A stretch of 64,000 bases of DNA from Paucibacter sp. KBW04. Lineage in GTDB: Bacteria; Pseudomonadota; Gammaproteobacteria; Burkholderiales; Burkholderiaceae_C. Positions 45,064 to 58,323 of the stretch are shown one piece after another. A model generated the notes under the pieces. That model made no database searches and had not been told where the DNA came from. It saw nothing but the letters and a program-made list of their open reading frames with translations. A program made the position numbers and the translations under genes. The stretch is taken from positions 724 to 64,723 of the forward strand of contig NZ_QAJN01000010.1 in the NCBI RefSeq assembly GCF_003852425.1, in the 5' to 3' direction. Each line of letters starts with the position of its first letter. The first letter of the stretch is position 1.

Positions 45064-45648
45064 ATGCAAGCACACCCTCCAATCTTTGAGCTGCCGTGGA
45101 GAGCCGCGGTGCAAGCGGGTGAGCTCGGTTTGTGGGATCTGCGGCATGAGTCGGAGACGGTTCAGCACTCGCCGCAGTGGAAGGCCCGTCTGGGTTTCCC
45201 CGAGCCGCAGCGCCCGGACAGCACGCATTTCTGGCGCTGCCGGGTCCATCCCGAAGATCTTGATCCCATGATTGCCGCCATGCGTGCCCATCTGCGGGGC
45301 GAGGCCGACAGCTACCAAGCGCGCTTTCGGCTGCGCAGCAATGGCTCGGGCTACCGCCTGCTTCAATCCCGTGGCCGCGTCGTTGCGCGCAATGCCCAGG
45401 GGCGGGCGCTTCGCATGGTGGGAACCATGATCGACTTGACCGATCGCCCCCTGACGCCCCGCGCTGGCCTGCCCGAAGGCCTGCGTGACCAGATGGAAGG
45501 CATGCCCTTGGAGCTGCCGTTTCACCAGTTGCTGAGCGATGAGCTGCCTGGCGTGGACCCTGAGCGCCTGCGCCAGGAGCGGGAGCTGGTGCTCAGCCAG
45601 GTGCAGGACCTGCTGCAGGCCTCGGCGGCGCAACTCGGCGGGCTTTGA
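45064..45648 (+). CDS. Stand-alone PAS-domain protein
   Basis: 194 residues from the ATG giving MQAHPPIFEL. Residues 15-120 are a PAS_3-type fold: GELGLWDLRHESETVQHSPQW, then LGFPEPQ, FWRCRVHPEDLDPM and the closing MVGTMIDLTDR. No kinase, GGDEF or HTH domain is attached; residues 125-194 are mostly helical with a coiled-coil-like end. It may sense a ligand or interact with a separate output protein. Function unknown. No operon partner is evident. Confidence 0.7.
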   Translation: MQAHPPIFELPWRAAVQAGELGLWDLRHESETVQHSPQWKARLGFPEPQRPDSTHFWRCRVHPEDLDPMIAAMRAHLRGEADSYQARFRLRSNGSGYRLLQSRGRVVARNAQGRALRMVGTMIDLTDRPLTPRAGLPEGLRDQMEGMPLELPFHQLLSDELPGVDPERLRQERELVLSQVQDLLQASAAQLGGL

Positions 45649-45711
45649 GGCCTGGCTAGGGCCATTCTTGGGTCATCCTTGGCTCATTTCTGGGCCGCTT
45701 CGCCCAAAGCC

Positions 45712-45954
45712 TTAGCTCAGCAAGAGAACACCGAGGCCGACGATGGCGACGTAGATCAGCAAGGCCAGATGGGCCGCGTCCTCGATCAGGTCCATCCAAT
45801 GGGGCGGCCACTGGATTTTGCGCCGACGCAGGCCGGGGAAGCCGTCCTCATCGTCGCGCGGCATGGGGGGTACAAAGCAATGCCTGGGATCCACCAGCGC
45901 AGCCGCGCGATGGCAGAGTTGGCGAATGGGGTTGCAGCTGTGACGGGCGTTCAT
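45712..45954 (-). CDS. Small hypothetical protein with C-terminal membrane segment
   Basis: 80 residues from ATG at 45954 (a TTG start would add six). The middle is charged (PRDDEDGFPGLRRRKIQWPP) and the end, HLALLIYVAIVGLGVLLLS, is a single hydrophobic helix finishing at the C-terminus, as in a tail-anchored protein. Not recognised. It fills an otherwise empty interval (45649-46054), which supports a real gene, but there is no other evidence. Confidence 0.45.
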   Translation of the reverse strand: MNARHSCNPIRQLCHRAAALVDPRHCFVPPMPRDDEDGFPGLRRRKIQWPPHWMDLIEDAAHLALLIYVAIVGLGVLLLS

Positions 45955-46054
45955 GGCAAGCTCGATACGCAAGGCCAGGATGGCCTAAGTATGGAGCCGG
46001 GCGTCGCCCCTTGCCAGCAAAATATGAGTGTCGATTGGGCGTTATTGCCGAGAT

Positions 46055-46975
46055 CTAGCTGGCTTGATTGCCGCGCGCCAGCCAGCTGCTGTGCAGACTG
46101 CCCAGCATGGGCAGCAGTTGCACGGCCATCATGCTGACAAAGATCAGGCCGCAGCCCAGCAGGCCTGCAGGGCTGAGACGGTCGCCCATCAGCACAAAGC
46201 CGAAGCCGGCGGCGAACAAGGTCTCGCTGGACAAGATGATGGCGGCGTCCGCCGCGTGGGCGTAGCGCTGGGCCACCACCTGGGCGGTGAAGGCCACGCC
46301 AACCGACATCACGCCGGTGTAGAGAATCGGCCAGGTGGCGGCCTGCAGGCCGGCCCAGGAATAGCTTTCAAACGCCAGCCCCCAGGCCAGGGCCACCAGG
46401 CCGCAAAACAGGAACTGGCCGCAAGCCACGGTGAAGGGCGCGGCCATGCGGTCGGCCACCCGGCCCACCATCAGCACATGCAGGGCCCAGGGCAGGGCGG
46501 AGACCATCACCCACAGGTCACCGACGCCGATGTCCAACTCTTTCGCGCCCGAAAGCAGAAAGGCCCCCACCAAGCAGGCCAGCGCGCCGGGCCAGACCGA
46601 CCAATGGGGCAGCTGGCGCAGCAGCAGATAGCCCAGCACCGGCACCAGGGGCACGTAGAGGGCGGTGAGGAAGCCGGCATTGGTGACGGTGGTGTGAACG
46701 ATGCCGATCTGCTGCATGGCCGCACCCAGCAGCAGCAAAAAGCCCAGGCCCATGATCTTGAGGCCATCGTGAGGCAGCAGGCCGCGCTGATCGGCTTTGA
46801 GCCGGCGCGACTCCAGCCAGGCCAGGGGCAGCACCACCAGGGCGCCGACAAGAAAACGCACGCCGGTGAAGAGCATGGGCCCGATATGTTCCATGCCATG
46901 GCTTTGCGCCACGAAGGCCGAACCCCAGATCAGGGCGATGAGGACGAGCAGAAGATTGGCGCGGATGCGGGACAT
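46055..46975 (-). CDS. EamA-family (DMT superfamily) permease
   Basis: 306 residues from the ATG giving MSRIRANLLL. Ten hydrophobic helices in two EamA repeats; LIALIWGSAFVAQSHGMEHIGP opens the first, and WPILYTGVMSVGVAFTAQVVAQRYA opens the second. Drug/metabolite exporter of unknown substrate, only distantly similar to the EamA gene at 6479-7420. Followed by the DUF455 gene upstream on the same strand at 57 bases distance. Confidence 0.88.
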   Translation of the reverse strand: MSRIRANLLLVLIALIWGSAFVAQSHGMEHIGPMLFTGVRFLVGALVVLPLAWLESRRLKADQRGLLPHDGLKIMGLGFLLLLGAAMQQIGIVHTTVTNAGFLTALYVPLVPVLGYLLLRQLPHWSVWPGALACLVGAFLLSGAKELDIGVGDLWVMVSALPWALHVLMVGRVADRMAAPFTVACGQFLFCGLVALAWGLAFESYSWAGLQAATWPILYTGVMSVGVAFTAQVVAQRYAHAADAAIILSSETLFAAGFGFVLMGDRLSPAGLLGCGLIFVSMMAVQLLPMLGSLHSSWLARGNQAS

Positions 46976-47031
46976 GGCGGTGGACTCGGGCGGGCGTAAC
47001 CGCGCATTATCCTCGGCCCCTGCCATGGCCT

Positions 47032-47838
47032 TCAGCCGCGCAGATAAGCCAGTTCCGCCTCGCTGAAGCCCGCCGCCTCGCGGGCGCTGAAGTTGAAGGG
47101 AGGGCGCAGGCGAGGTGCCTCGTAACGCGCCACCAGCTCGGGGTAGAGCGCAATGGGGTCGAGGCCGCGTTCGCGGCAGCAGTGGCGGTACCAGTGGTTG
47201 CCAATCTGCACATGGCCGATCTCATCGCGCAAGATCACGTCCAGAATCTCCACCGCGCGCGTGTCACCAGCCTTGGCCAGCTTGGCCTGCAGGGGCGGCG
47301 TGGCATCCAAGCCGCGTGCCTCCAGGGTGCGCGGCACCAAGGCCATGCGGGCCAGCACATCGCCGGCCGTGCGCTCGGCCATGGTCCACAAGCCGTCGTG
47401 CGCATCGAAGTCGCCGTACTGGTGGCCCAGGGTCTGCAGATGGCTGTGCAGCAGATTGAAGTGCAGGGCTTCTTCGGCCGCCACCTGCAGCCAGTCCAGA
47501 TAGAACTGCTGGGGCATGCCGCTAAAGCGCCAGACCGCATCCAGGCCCAGATTGATGGCGTTGAACTCGATATGCGCGATGGCGTGGATCAGGGCGGCCC
47601 GGCCCTCCTGCGTGAAGGGCGAGCGATTCGGCACCTGCAGGGCCGAGAGCAGGCGGGGTTTCTCGGGCCTGCCGGGCAGCTCGGCTGGGCGAGTCAGCTG
47701 GGCCTGGGTGTCGAGGCGCTGGTCGAGCGGGATGCCGCTGCCGGCTTGCAGCTCTTGATAAAGCCGGGTGATGGCCTCAGCTTTGGGGGCGGGGTCGCGG
47801 ATGCAGAGGATTTGCAGCGCTTGTTGGCGGATTTCCAT
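47032..47838 (-). CDS. DUF455 family ferritin-like protein
   Basis: 268 residues from the ATG giving [10 protein letters not shown]; the longer frame upstream reads into the promoter of the carbonic anhydrase gene. Helical protein with metal-binding-type motifs [24 protein letters not shown] and [14 protein letters not shown], giving Glu and His ligands of a di-iron ferritin-like four-helix bundle, distantly like MiaE. The reaction is unknown. DUF455 is common in betaproteobacteria. Confidence 0.88.
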   Translation of the reverse strand: MEIRQQALQILCIRDPAPKAEAITRLYQELQAGSGIPLDQRLDTQAQLTRPAELPGRPEKPRLLSALQVPNRSPFTQEGRAALIHAIAHIEFNAINLGLDAVWRFSGMPQQFYLDWLQVAAEEALHFNLLHSHLQTLGHQYGDFDAHDGLWTMAERTAGDVLARMALVPRTLEARGLDATPPLQAKLAKAGDTRAVEILDVILRDEIGHVQIGNHWYRHCCRERGLDPIALYPELVARYEAPRLRPPFNFSAREAAGFSEAELAYLRG

Positions 47839-48007
47839 GCCCCGATTATCGAACGCGGCTTGCCGCCCCTCTTGCCCCAGCTCAAGGGCAAAAGGCCCGC
47901 CCCGGCCGGAGGCGGGCTGCCTCGGTAAAATCACGCGTTTTTGCTTCACTATCAAGCCCTGTGTACCGCCTTCTTGCGCGGGCAGGGGCACGCCCAGGAG
48001 TTTGGAA

Positions 48008-48532
48008 ATGGCTGTTTATCAATTGGCTGACGATGTGCCCGCACTGCACCCCAAGGCTTGGGTGGCGGAAAGCGCCGAAGTCATCGGCCGCGTCAGCCTG
48101 GGCGAGGACGTCAGCGTCTGGTTCAATGCCGTGCTGCGTGGCGATACCGAAAGCCTGACGATTGGCGCGCGCAGCAATATCCAGGATGCCTCGGTGCTGC
48201 ACGCCGACCACGGCTTCCCCCTGGTCCTGGGCGAGGGCGTGACGGTGGGCCACAAGGTCATGCTGCATGGCTGCACCGTGGGTGACTATTCGCTGATCGG
48301 CATCGGCGCCATCGTGCTCAACGGCGCCAAGATCGGCAAGAACTGCCTGGTTGGCGCCGGCGCCCTGGTGACCGAGGGCAAGGAGTTCCCCGATGGGTCC
48401 TTGATCGTCGGCAGCCCTGCGCGGGTGATCCGCGAGCTGAGCCCTCAGCAGATTGAGGGCCTCAAACTGAGCGCCGCACACTACATCGAGAATGCCCGCC
48501 AGTACGCCACGGGCCTCAAGAAGATCGCTTGA
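48008..48532 (+). CDS. Gamma-class carbonic anhydrase family protein
   Basis: 174 residues from the ATG giving [10 protein letters not shown]. Left-handed beta-helix hexapeptide repeats run through most of the chain. The zinc-binding His residues are in VLHADHGFP and [13 protein letters not shown], with ARSNIQD before them, as in YrdA/PaaY-type gamma carbonic anhydrase homologues. Activity in this subgroup is variable and may depend on oxidation. Divergent from DUF455, convergent arrangement with nothing; hslO follows on the same strand after 48 bases. Confidence 0.9.
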   Translation: MAVYQLADDVPALHPKAWVAESAEVIGRVSLGEDVSVWFNAVLRGDTESLTIGARSNIQDASVLHADHGFPLVLGEGVTVGHKVMLHGCTVGDYSLIGIGAIVLNGAKIGKNCLVGAGALVTEGKEFPDGSLIVGSPARVIRELSPQQIEGLKLSAAHYIENARQYATGLKKIA

Positions 48533-48580
48533 TCTCAGGTCATTCGAAGTACAACAAATCAAAGAAACGAGCGTCTGCCC

Positions 48581-49549
48581 ATGAGCGAGCTGCATAAATT
48601 TTTGTTTGAAGGCCTGCCTGTGCGCGGCATGTTGGTGAGGCTCACCGACAGCTGGCGCGAGGTCCTCAAGCGCCGCGAGGCCGTTGGCGCCCACCCGCCC
48701 GAGCTGCGCGCCCTGTTGGGTGAGATGGCTGCGGCCGGCGTGCTGATGCAATCCAACATCAAGTTCAACGGCGCCCTGATTCTGCAGGTCTTCGGCGATG
48801 GCCCGGTCAAGCTGGCCGTGGCTGAGGTGCAGCCCGATCTGAGCTTCCGCGCCACCGCCAAGCTGGTGGGTGAGGTGCCGGCCGGCGCGCAGCTGGAGGC
48901 CATGCTCAATGTGCACGGCCAAGGCCGTTGCGCCATCACCCTGGACCCCAAGGACAAATTCCCCGGCCAGCAGCCCTACCAGGGCGTGGTGCCCCTGCAT
49001 GGCGACCAGCGCGAGCCCTTGCAAAAGCTCTCCGAGGTGTTGGAGCATTACATGCTGCAGTCCGAGCAGTTGGACACCAAGCTGGTCTTGGCCGCCAACG
49101 ACGAGATGGCCGCGGGCCTGCTGATCCAGCGCCTGCCTATCCAGGGCGAGAACAATCTGGAAGGCCAAGTGGCGGGTGCGCGCAACGAGGACGATATCGG
49201 CCTGTCCGACGCCTTCAACCGCATCAGCATGTTGGCCTCGACGCTCACCTCGGAAGAGCTGCTGGGCCTGGACGCCGAGACGATTTTGCGCCGCCTGTTC
49301 TGGGAAGAAACGGTGCGCCGTTTTGAACCCTTGACTCCCAAGTTCGCCTGCAGCTGCTCGCGCGAGCGGGTCGGGCAGATGCTCAAGGGCCTTGGGCGCG
49401 AGGAGGTGGACGGCATCGTGGCAGAACGCGGCCAGGTGGAGATTGGCTGTGAGTTCTGCGGCCTGCAATACCACTTCGACGCGGTGGACGTGGGCGGCTT
49501 GTTCGCCAGCGGCCAAACGCAGTCGGATGCCAGCGGCACGCTGCAGTAA
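48581..49549 (+). CDS. hslO: Redox-regulated chaperone Hsp33
   Basis: 322 residues. The N-terminal two thirds are the Hsp33 substrate-binding fold (RGMLVRLTDSWREVL, then LAANDEMAAGLLIQRLP). The C-terminal redox switch has the four zinc cysteines as CSCSRERV and CEFCGLQY. On oxidation these form disulfides and activate the holdase. Ends 3 bases from the convergent NadR-like gene. Confidence 0.95.
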   Translation: MSELHKFLFEGLPVRGMLVRLTDSWREVLKRREAVGAHPPELRALLGEMAAAGVLMQSNIKFNGALILQVFGDGPVKLAVAEVQPDLSFRATAKLVGEVPAGAQLEAMLNVHGQGRCAITLDPKDKFPGQQPYQGVVPLHGDQREPLQKLSEVLEHYMLQSEQLDTKLVLAANDEMAAGLLIQRLPIQGENNLEGQVAGARNEDDIGLSDAFNRISMLASTLTSEELLGLDAETILRRLFWEETVRRFEPLTPKFACSCSRERVGQMLKGLGREEVDGIVAERGQVEIGCEFCGLQYHFDAVDVGGLFASGQTQSDASGTLQ

Positions 49550-49552
49550 TCA

Positions 49553-50251
49553 CTAGCGCCGCAAGCCCTGGTGCTCGCACTCGGGCACATCGCATTTCTC
49601 GCACACCCAGGTCCAGCTCGGCAGCTGGGCCTGGCGCTTTTTTTGGCGCTCCTCCAGGCCGGTGAACAAGCCCGTGGCCGCTGATGGGGCCTGCTGACGT
49701 TTGAGCAGCAGGGGGGTGATGGCGTTCAGCGCCGCCTCCAGTCTGGCGCCTTCAAGGCCCGCCACCACCGACCAGGCCAAGCCGCCTTGCATCAAGGCCC
49801 GGCGCACAGCTGCATCGACAGGCGCTCGTACCTGCGGGCCGTCGCGCTGCAAGCCATCGGCCACCCAGGGCAGATCCAAGGCCGTCAGCAGATTGAGGTC
49901 GAAGCCGCGCTGCAAGCGCAAGGCCTCGGGCAGCAGGGAATCGTCCTGGAACAGGTGTTGGCTGTAGACGGCCGTCATCAGAGGCGTGGTGTCACAGATC
50001 AGCACATCACAGGTCTGGGCGGCCGCCTCGATCTGTGCGGCATGGGTCGCGGCGATGCCCGCCTGCTCTTCGGGGCGGGGTGTGCGCGAGTGCTCTTCGC
50101 ACCATTGCCGCAGATACTCCGGCAGCCAGACGCAGCGCAAGCCCGTGGCCTCGGCCAGGGCCTGGCTCAGGTCTTGAGCCAGCACCGATTTGCCGGTGCT
50201 CTCCGCGCCCAGCAGCGCGATGCGCAGGCAGGTGTCCGATGCCCGTTTCAT
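49553..50251 (-). CDS. NadR-like P-loop kinase (ribosylnicotinamide kinase-type) with Cys-rich tail
   Basis: 232 residues from the ATG giving MKRASDTCLR. Walker A is LLGAESTGKSVLA, and VLICDTTPLMTAVYSQ matches the substrate/Mg region of the NadR kinase domain. There is no nucleotidyltransferase or HTH domain, so this is a stand-alone kinase. The last 20 residues carry CEKC and CEH, suggesting a small metal site not usual for the family. Overlaps pnuC by ATGA, which supports phosphorylation of imported nicotinamide riboside in NAD salvage. Confidence 0.83.
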   Translation of the reverse strand: MKRASDTCLRIALLGAESTGKSVLAQDLSQALAEATGLRCVWLPEYLRQWCEEHSRTPRPEEQAGIAATHAAQIEAAAQTCDVLICDTTPLMTAVYSQHLFQDDSLLPEALRLQRGFDLNLLTALDLPWVADGLQRDGPQVRAPVDAAVRRALMQGGLAWSVVAGLEGARLEAALNAITPLLLKRQQAPSAATGLFTGLEERQKKRQAQLPSWTWVCEKCDVPECEHQGLRR

Positions 50252-50892
50252 GCCGCTGTGGCCTGGGGGCGCAGCAGCTGCCGCTGCCAGGCCCGCCAGC
50301 CCGCCACCGACATGGGGATGAAGAAGGCGTAGAGCAGGACGGTCAACCAATAGCCCTTGTAGGCGAACAAGGCCACGCTGACGATATTGACCAGCACCCA
50401 GACCGACCAGTTCTCCTGGTATTTGCGGCCCAACAGCCATTGGCCCAGCACGCTGGCCACGGTGGGCAAGGCGTCCCAGTAGGGCACGGTGGAATCGGTC
50501 TGGTGATGCAGAAAAAGGCCCAGCACCGGCCAGGCCAGCAAGGTCAGCAACACGGCCGCACCCAAGCCGCGTGGGCTCAGGCGGCGCACGCGCAGGCTCT
50601 GGCCGTCCTCACCCTTGCCGCGCAGCCATTGCCACCAGCCCCAGGCGGCCAGGGCAACGAACATCAGTTGCAGCGAGGCTTCACCGTAGAGCTTGCCGTT
50701 CCAGAACAGCAGGAAGTAAAGCAGGGAGCTGGCAATCGCCAGCGGCCAGGCCAGCACATGGACCCGCATATTGCAGATCACCATCCAGACGGCCATCACG
50801 AAAGCCAGCACCTCGGTCCAGGTGATGGGGCTGCCCAGCAGGGTGAAAGCGGGCTGCAACAAGGGTTGCAGCACTTGCAACAAGTCGTCCAT
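50248..50892 (-). CDS. pnuC: Nicotinamide riboside transporter
   Basis: 214 residues, seven or so hydrophobic helices, with PnuC features ITWTEVLAFVMAVWMVICNM, WPLAIASSLLYFLLFWNGKLYGE, WGWWQWLRG and WLLGRKYQENWSVWVLVNI. Moves nicotinamide riboside by facilitated diffusion, trapped by the adjacent kinase. Translationally coupled to that kinase gene. Confidence 0.93.
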   Translation of the reverse strand: MDDLLQVLQPLLQPAFTLLGSPITWTEVLAFVMAVWMVICNMRVHVLAWPLAIASSLLYFLLFWNGKLYGEASLQLMFVALAAWGWWQWLRGKGEDGQSLRVRRLSPRGLGAAVLLTLLAWPVLGLFLHHQTDSTVPYWDALPTVASVLGQWLLGRKYQENWSVWVLVNIVSVALFAYKGYWLTVLLYAFFIPMSVAGWRAWQRQLLRPQATAA

Positions 50893-50940
50893 CGAGAAGG
50901 CGGGGGAGGTCTGAGGAAGGGGAAGTGGCGGGCGGGGCGC

Positions 50941-51219
50941 TCAGCGCTTATCAGCGCGCACCTGCACATAGATTTCGTCGGGCTTGATCATGCCCAGCTC
51001 GTTGCGAGCTTTTTCTTCCACCATCTCCAGGCCCTCACGCAGATCGCGCAACTCGGCTTCGATCTGGGCATTGCGGGCCCGGGCTTCATCGTTGGCGAGC
51101 TGGGCCTTGGCCAGCTGCTCGCGCAGCTGCGCGCCACGCGGCAGGCTGCCCTTGCCCATCCAGAGCTGGGCCTGGATGAAGAGCAAAAAGGCAGCGAGGA
51201 GGAAGCTGATGGTTTTCAC
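50941..51219 (-). CDS. ftsB: Cell division protein FtsB
   Basis: 92 residues with a GTG start (GTG AAA ACC). One N-terminal membrane helix (ISFLLAAFLLFIQAQLW) and a coiled coil (QLREQLAKAQLANDEARARN) followed by the conserved IEAELRDLREGLEMVEEKARNELGMIKPDEIY broken into shorter blocks. Joins FtsL and FtsQ at the divisome. Position just downstream of eno is the classic location. Confidence 0.9.
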   Translation of the reverse strand: MKTISFLLAAFLLFIQAQLWMGKGSLPRGAQLREQLAKAQLANDEARARNAQIEAELRDLREGLEMVEEKARNELGMIKPDEIYVQVRADKR

Positions 51220-51261
51220 GCCCGGAGTTTAACCAAAGCCTTGAGCAAGAAAGAAGCGGGC

Positions 51262-51294
51262 ATAAAAAAGCAGCCCCTGTGTATGGGGGCTGCT
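51262..51294 (-). terminator. Intrinsic terminator of eno
   Basis: On the minus strand AGCAGCCCC and GGGGCTGCT form a 9-bp stem with an 8-base loop, followed directly by a run of six T. Textbook Rho-independent terminator 18 bases after the enolase stop, meaning ftsB either has its own promoter or relies on readthrough. Confidence 0.92.
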
Positions 51295-51311
51295 CTGTGC
51301 CTAGCTAGCGA

Positions 51312-52598
<1,287 letters not shown>

Positions 52599-52704
52599 TC
52601 AGTCTCCAAAAGGTCAAAATGTCAATTCAAGCCGTGCATGGTGCCAGTTTTGCGTTACCAGCGCAGAACAAGAAAATGGGCAAGCCGTCTTCGAGCGCGC
52701 GGCG

Positions 52705-52995
52705 TCAAACGCCTTCGATCAGCACCATGCGCATCAGCGCCGCGCCGGCGCGGGCCGCTCTGGCTTGGCTGTATTCGGGGGATTCGTAGAAGGCCTTGGC
52801 CGCAGCCGCCGAAGGGAACTTGAGCAGCACCACGCGCTCGGGCGTCCAGTCCCCTTCCAGCACCTCCACCTTGCCACCCCGCACGCAAATCTCGGCGCCA
52901 TGGGCCGCGATGGCCTGGCTGGAGAATTTGCGGTACTCCTCGTACTGCACGGGGTTCGTCACCTGGACGTTGGCAAGAATGTAGGCGCTACTCAT
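52705..52995 (-). CDS. DUF1330 family protein
   Basis: 96 residues of dimeric alpha/beta-barrel (ferredoxin-like) fold: YILANVQVTNPVQYEEYRK, GGKVEVLEGDWTPERVVLLKFPS and FYESPEYSQARAAR are the usual DUF1330 blocks. Function unknown for the family. Lies between pyrG (23 bases upstream) and eno, so probably cotranscribed. Confidence 0.92.
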   Translation of the reverse strand: MSSAYILANVQVTNPVQYEEYRKFSSQAIAAHGAEICVRGGKVEVLEGDWTPERVVLLKFPSAAAAKAFYESPEYSQARAARAGAALMRMVLIEGV

Positions 52996-53018
52996 GGCTT
53001 CAGCTCAAGCGCTCTTCT

Positions 53019-54776
<1,758 letters not shown>

Positions 54777-54791
54777 TCACTCGAGCCCCAC

Positions 54792-55649
54792 TCAGGGCCT
54801 GTCTTGCGACTGCATCTCCGCCAGTATTTTCAGGGCCAGTTCGGCCGTCGCCTCGGGTTGTTCAAAGGGGAAGAGATGCGCGCCCTCTACCCAATGGAAA
54901 TGTCGACCGGCCAAATGCTTGGAGGCAGTGGCCCCGGCTTGGCGAAGTTCCTCGGAGCGCTTGCCGGCCACAAAACCGACCGGGCATTTGGGCGGGTGTT
55001 TTTGCAGCAACCGGCCCAGATGGTGGGGCAGGGTGTTGTAGATGCGGGTTTCTATTTCGCGGCGGAACTTCAGATGCGTCTTGCCGCCGTGTTCCTCAAA
55101 GCCCGTGTCCACATAGTCTTGCAGCACCCGCGGGTCCCAGCGGGCAAATTTGCTCTTGGCGGCGAAGTGTTCCAGCACGGCTTGGCGGCTGGGCCATTCA
55201 TGTCGGCGTTGGCGCGAGATCTTGCCCGGCGAAACCCGGTGCATCAGTCGTGTGGCCTTGGCCACCTGCACGCTGTGGGCGCGCCAGCCGGTGACCACGG
55301 GGGAGTCCAACATCAGCAGGCCTTGGGCCAGATCCGGCCGGCGGCAGGCGACCAGGAGGCTGAGCATGCCGCCCAGGGAATGGCCCATCAGCATCACCGG
55401 CCCAGGCTCGGCCATCTGGGGCTGTACTTCTTGCTCGATGAACTGGATCAGTTGATCGCGCAGATGGGGCCAGTTGCTGGTGACCGGGAAGGCCGGATCG
55501 TGGCCGAACTGGGGCAGAGCAAAGACCTGCCAGCCCGCGGCCCGCCAGGCTTCGAACAAAACGCGGTAGCAGCCGGCGCCAAAGCCATTGGCATGCGAGA
55601 AAACAATCGTCTTGCTGGTCGTGGGCCTGGCGGCGGAGGGCTGCTTCAT
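54792..55649 (-). CDS. Alpha/beta-fold hydrolase
   Basis: 285 residues. Begins with an oxyanion-type [15 protein letters not shown], nucleophile elbow [12 protein letters not shown] (Ser), and a late [15 protein letters not shown] with the catalytic His. Substrate unknown; an esterase or lipase-like enzyme is likely. The start overlaps the mutS stop by four bases, so it is cotranscribed with mutS. Confidence 0.88.
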   Translation of the reverse strand: MKQPSAARPTTSKTIVFSHANGFGAGCYRVLFEAWRAAGWQVFALPQFGHDPAFPVTSNWPHLRDQLIQFIEQEVQPQMAEPGPVMLMGHSLGGMLSLLVACRRPDLAQGLLMLDSPVVTGWRAHSVQVAKATRLMHRVSPGKISRQRRHEWPSRQAVLEHFAAKSKFARWDPRVLQDYVDTGFEEHGGKTHLKFRREIETRIYNTLPHHLGRLLQKHPPKCPVGFVAGKRSEELRQAGATASKHLAGRHFHWVEGAHLFPFEQPEATAELALKILAEMQSQDRP

Positions 55650-58270
55650 GCGGGGCTGAGTTTCTTGAGCGCGTAGATGAGATCCAGGGCCTCACGCGGG
55701 GTGAGGGTGTCGGGGTCTACATTCTTCATGGCTTCGCTCAAGGCGCTTGTCTCTTCGATGACAGCTTGGGGAGCTTCGGGCGGCGCGGCAAACAGGTCGA
55801 TCTGTACATCGCCCGCGGTGGCCTTGGCTTCCAGGGCCTCTAGCGTCGCGCGCGCCTGGCGCACCAGGCTGGCCGGCATGCCGGCCAAACGCGCCACCTG
55901 CACGCCATAGCTGCGGCTGGCGGGCCCGGGCTGGATCTCGTGCAGGAAGACGATGTTGTCACCACTCTCCACCGCGCCCACATGGCAGTTGATGGCCTGT
56001 GGGTGCTTGGTGGGGAACTCGGTCAGCTCGAAATAATGCGTAGCAAACAGGGTGAAGGCGCGGGTCTTGTCGTGCAGATGGCTGGCGATCGCGCCGGCCA
56101 GGGCCAGGCCGTCGAAGGTCGAGGTGCCGCGACCAATCTCGTCCATCAACACCAGGGACTGATCCGTGGCACTGTGCAAAATCGCCGCGCCCTCGGTCAT
56201 CTCCAGCATAAAGGTCGACTGGGCATTGGCCAGGTCGTCCGCCGCGCCGATGCGGGTGTGGATGGCGTCCAGCGGCCCCAGTCGGCAGGCGCTGGCCGGC
56301 ACGAACGAGCCCATGCTGGCCAGCAAGCTGATCAAGGCGACCTGGCGCATAAAGGTGCTCTTACCACCCATATTCGGGCCGGTAATCATCAGCATGCGGG
56401 TGCGCGCGTCCAGCTTGCAATCATTGGCCATGAACTCACCCGCGCCGGTTTCCCGCAGGCGGGCTTCCACCACGGGATGGCGGCCGGCCGTGATGTCGAT
56501 GCAGGGCTGGCTGACGAACTCCGGCCGGCACCAGCCCAGGCTGCTGGCGCGTTCAGCCAGAGCGGCCAGCACGTCCAGGCTGGCCAGCGCACGACCGAGC
56601 AGGGTCAGGGGCTGGAGCTCTTCGATCAGCTGATCCAGCAGCAACTCGTAGAGCAACTTCTCGCGCGCCAGCGAGCGCTCCTGGGCCGACAAGGCCTTGT
56701 CTTCAAAAGCCTTGAGCTCGGGTGTGATGTAGCGCTCGGCGTTCTTGAGGGTTTGGCGGCGCTGGTAGTCCAGCGGCACCTTGTCTACCTGGCCCTGGGT
56801 GACTTCGATATAGAAACCGTGCACCTTGTTGTACTGCACCCGCAGATTGTTGATGCCGGTGCGGGCGCGCTCGCGGGTTTCCAGATCCAAGAGATAGGCA
56901 TCGCAGTTCTGGCTGATGCCGCGCAACTCGTCCAACTCGGCATCAAAGCCCGCGGCAATCACGCCGCCGTCGCGCACCAGCACGGCCGGCTCTTCGGCCA
57001 GGGCGCGGCTCAGCAATTCCTCGATATGGGGCGAGGCCAACAGCCCCTGGGCCAAGTCCTCAATCAGCGGGCTGCCGGCGGGCAGGGTGTCGCGCAAATC
57101 GGGCAGGACTTGCAAGGTGGCGCGCAAGCCGCTCAGCTCGCGCGGGCGCACCTGGCGCAGGGCGATGCGGGCGGCGATTCGCTCGACATCGGAGACATGG
57201 CGCAAGGCCTCGCGCAAGGGTTCGGGGCTGGCCTGCAGCAGCACATCGATCGCCTCGTGGCGGGCCAAGGCCTGGCTGCGCTCGCGGCGTGGGTGCAGCA
57301 GCCAGTGGCGCAGGGCGCGGCTGCCCATGCCGGTGCGGCAGCTGTCCAGCAAGGACAAAAGCGTGGGCGAGGTCTCGCCGCGCAGGGTCAGCACCAGCTC
57401 CAGATTGCGCTGGGTGGCGGGCGGCATATCCAGCAACTCACCGCTGCGCTGCACCGACAAGCTTTTCACATGGGCCAAGGCGCGGCCCTGGGTGTGCTCG
57501 GCATAACTCAGCAGTGCAGCGGCAGCGGCCTGGGCGGCCTTGAGCTCCTGGGCGTTGAAACCGGCCAGGCTGGCCACGCCCAGCTGTTCGCAGAGTTTGC
57601 GAGCGCCCAAAGCGGTGTCGAACTGCCAGCTGGGGCGGTTGGTGATGGGCGCGCGGGCGGCCAGGACGGCGGCGGGTTGTCGCTCGCGGTCCACCAAGAC
57701 TTCGGCCGGGCTGAGTCGGGCCAGCCAGGAGGGCAGTTCTTTGTCCGAGCATTCGGCCAGGCCCAGCTGGCCCTGGGTCATGGACAGCCAGGCCAGGCCA
57801 TAGGTCTTACCCTGGGTGACGACGGCCATCAAGACTGAGTCTTGCTTGTCGGCCAGCAACTCGCTATCGGTGACCGTGCCGGGTGTGACCACCCGCACCA
57901 CCTTGCGCTCCACCGGGCCCTTGGAGGTGGCGACATCACCCACCTGCTCGGCAATCGCCACCGGCTCGCCCAGCTTGATCAGCTTGGCCAGATAGGACTC
58001 CAGCGCGCTGACCGGCACGCCTGCCATCACAACGGGCTGGCCGGCGCTTTGACCGCGGGTGGTCAGGGTAATGTCCAGCAAGGCATTGGCCTTGCGAGCG
58101 TCGTCGAAGAAGACCTCGTAAAAGTCCCCCATGCGGAAGAAGACCAGCGCGTCCGGATGCTCGGCCTTGATGCGCAGGTACTGGGCCATTACCGGGGTGT
58201 GAGCCGAAAAATCTTTTGCCCCGCTCTCGTTGGAAGCCATTTTTTCTAGTTTTTCAGAGGGAAGCGACAT
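55646..58270 (-). CDS. mutS: DNA mismatch repair protein MutS
   Basis: 874 residues from the ATG giving [13 protein letters not shown] at 58240 ([11 protein letters not shown]) is an alternative closer to the usual family start. The mismatch-binding motif [12 protein letters not shown], Walker [14 protein letters not shown], and Walker [17 protein letters not shown] are intact. Recognises base mismatches and starts repair with MutL. The native upstream region has apparently been replaced by the island: the frame stays open for 90 codons upstream into the integrase leader, and the CCGCCAA repeats begin 54 bases away. Confidence 0.96.
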   Translation of the reverse strand: MSLPSEKLEKMASNESGAKDFSAHTPVMAQYLRIKAEHPDALVFFRMGDFYEVFFDDARKANALLDITLTTRGQSAGQPVVMAGVPVSALESYLAKLIKLGEPVAIAEQVGDVATSKGPVERKVVRVVTPGTVTDSELLADKQDSVLMAVVTQGKTYGLAWLSMTQGQLGLAECSDKELPSWLARLSPAEVLVDRERQPAAVLAARAPITNRPSWQFDTALGARKLCEQLGVASLAGFNAQELKAAQAAAAALLSYAEHTQGRALAHVKSLSVQRSGELLDMPPATQRNLELVLTLRGETSPTLLSLLDSCRTGMGSRALRHWLLHPRRERSQALARHEAIDVLLQASPEPLREALRHVSDVERIAARIALRQVRPRELSGLRATLQVLPDLRDTLPAGSPLIEDLAQGLLASPHIEELLSRALAEEPAVLVRDGGVIAAGFDAELDELRGISQNCDAYLLDLETRERARTGINNLRVQYNKVHGFYIEVTQGQVDKVPLDYQRRQTLKNAERYITPELKAFEDKALSAQERSLAREKLLYELLLDQLIEELQPLTLLGRALASLDVLAALAERASSLGWCRPEFVSQPCIDITAGRHPVVEARLRETGAGEFMANDCKLDARTRMLMITGPNMGGKSTFMRQVALISLLASMGSFVPASACRLGPLDAIHTRIGAADDLANAQSTFMLEMTEGAAILHSATDQSLVLMDEIGRGTSTFDGLALAGAIASHLHDKTRAFTLFATHYFELTEFPTKHPQAINCHVGAVESGDNIVFLHEIQPGPASRSYGVQVARLAGMPASLVRQARATLEALEAKATAGDVQIDLFAAPPEAPQAVIEETSALSEAMKNVDPDTLTPREALDLIYALKKLSPA

Positions 58271-58323
58271 GTGTTCTATTAATCCGTATTGCTCTCTAAC
58301 AACCTCTATCGACCCGTAGCGGT

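Noticed and set aside
47882-49516. 544-codon minus-strand frame opposite gamma-CA and hslO
   Set aside because: Spans two well-recognised genes and their spacer; no motif of its own.
55940-57838. 632-codon open frame antisense to mutS
   Set aside because: Fully covered by mutS with intact motifs; composition rich in Gln, Gly, Ala and His as in other shadows.
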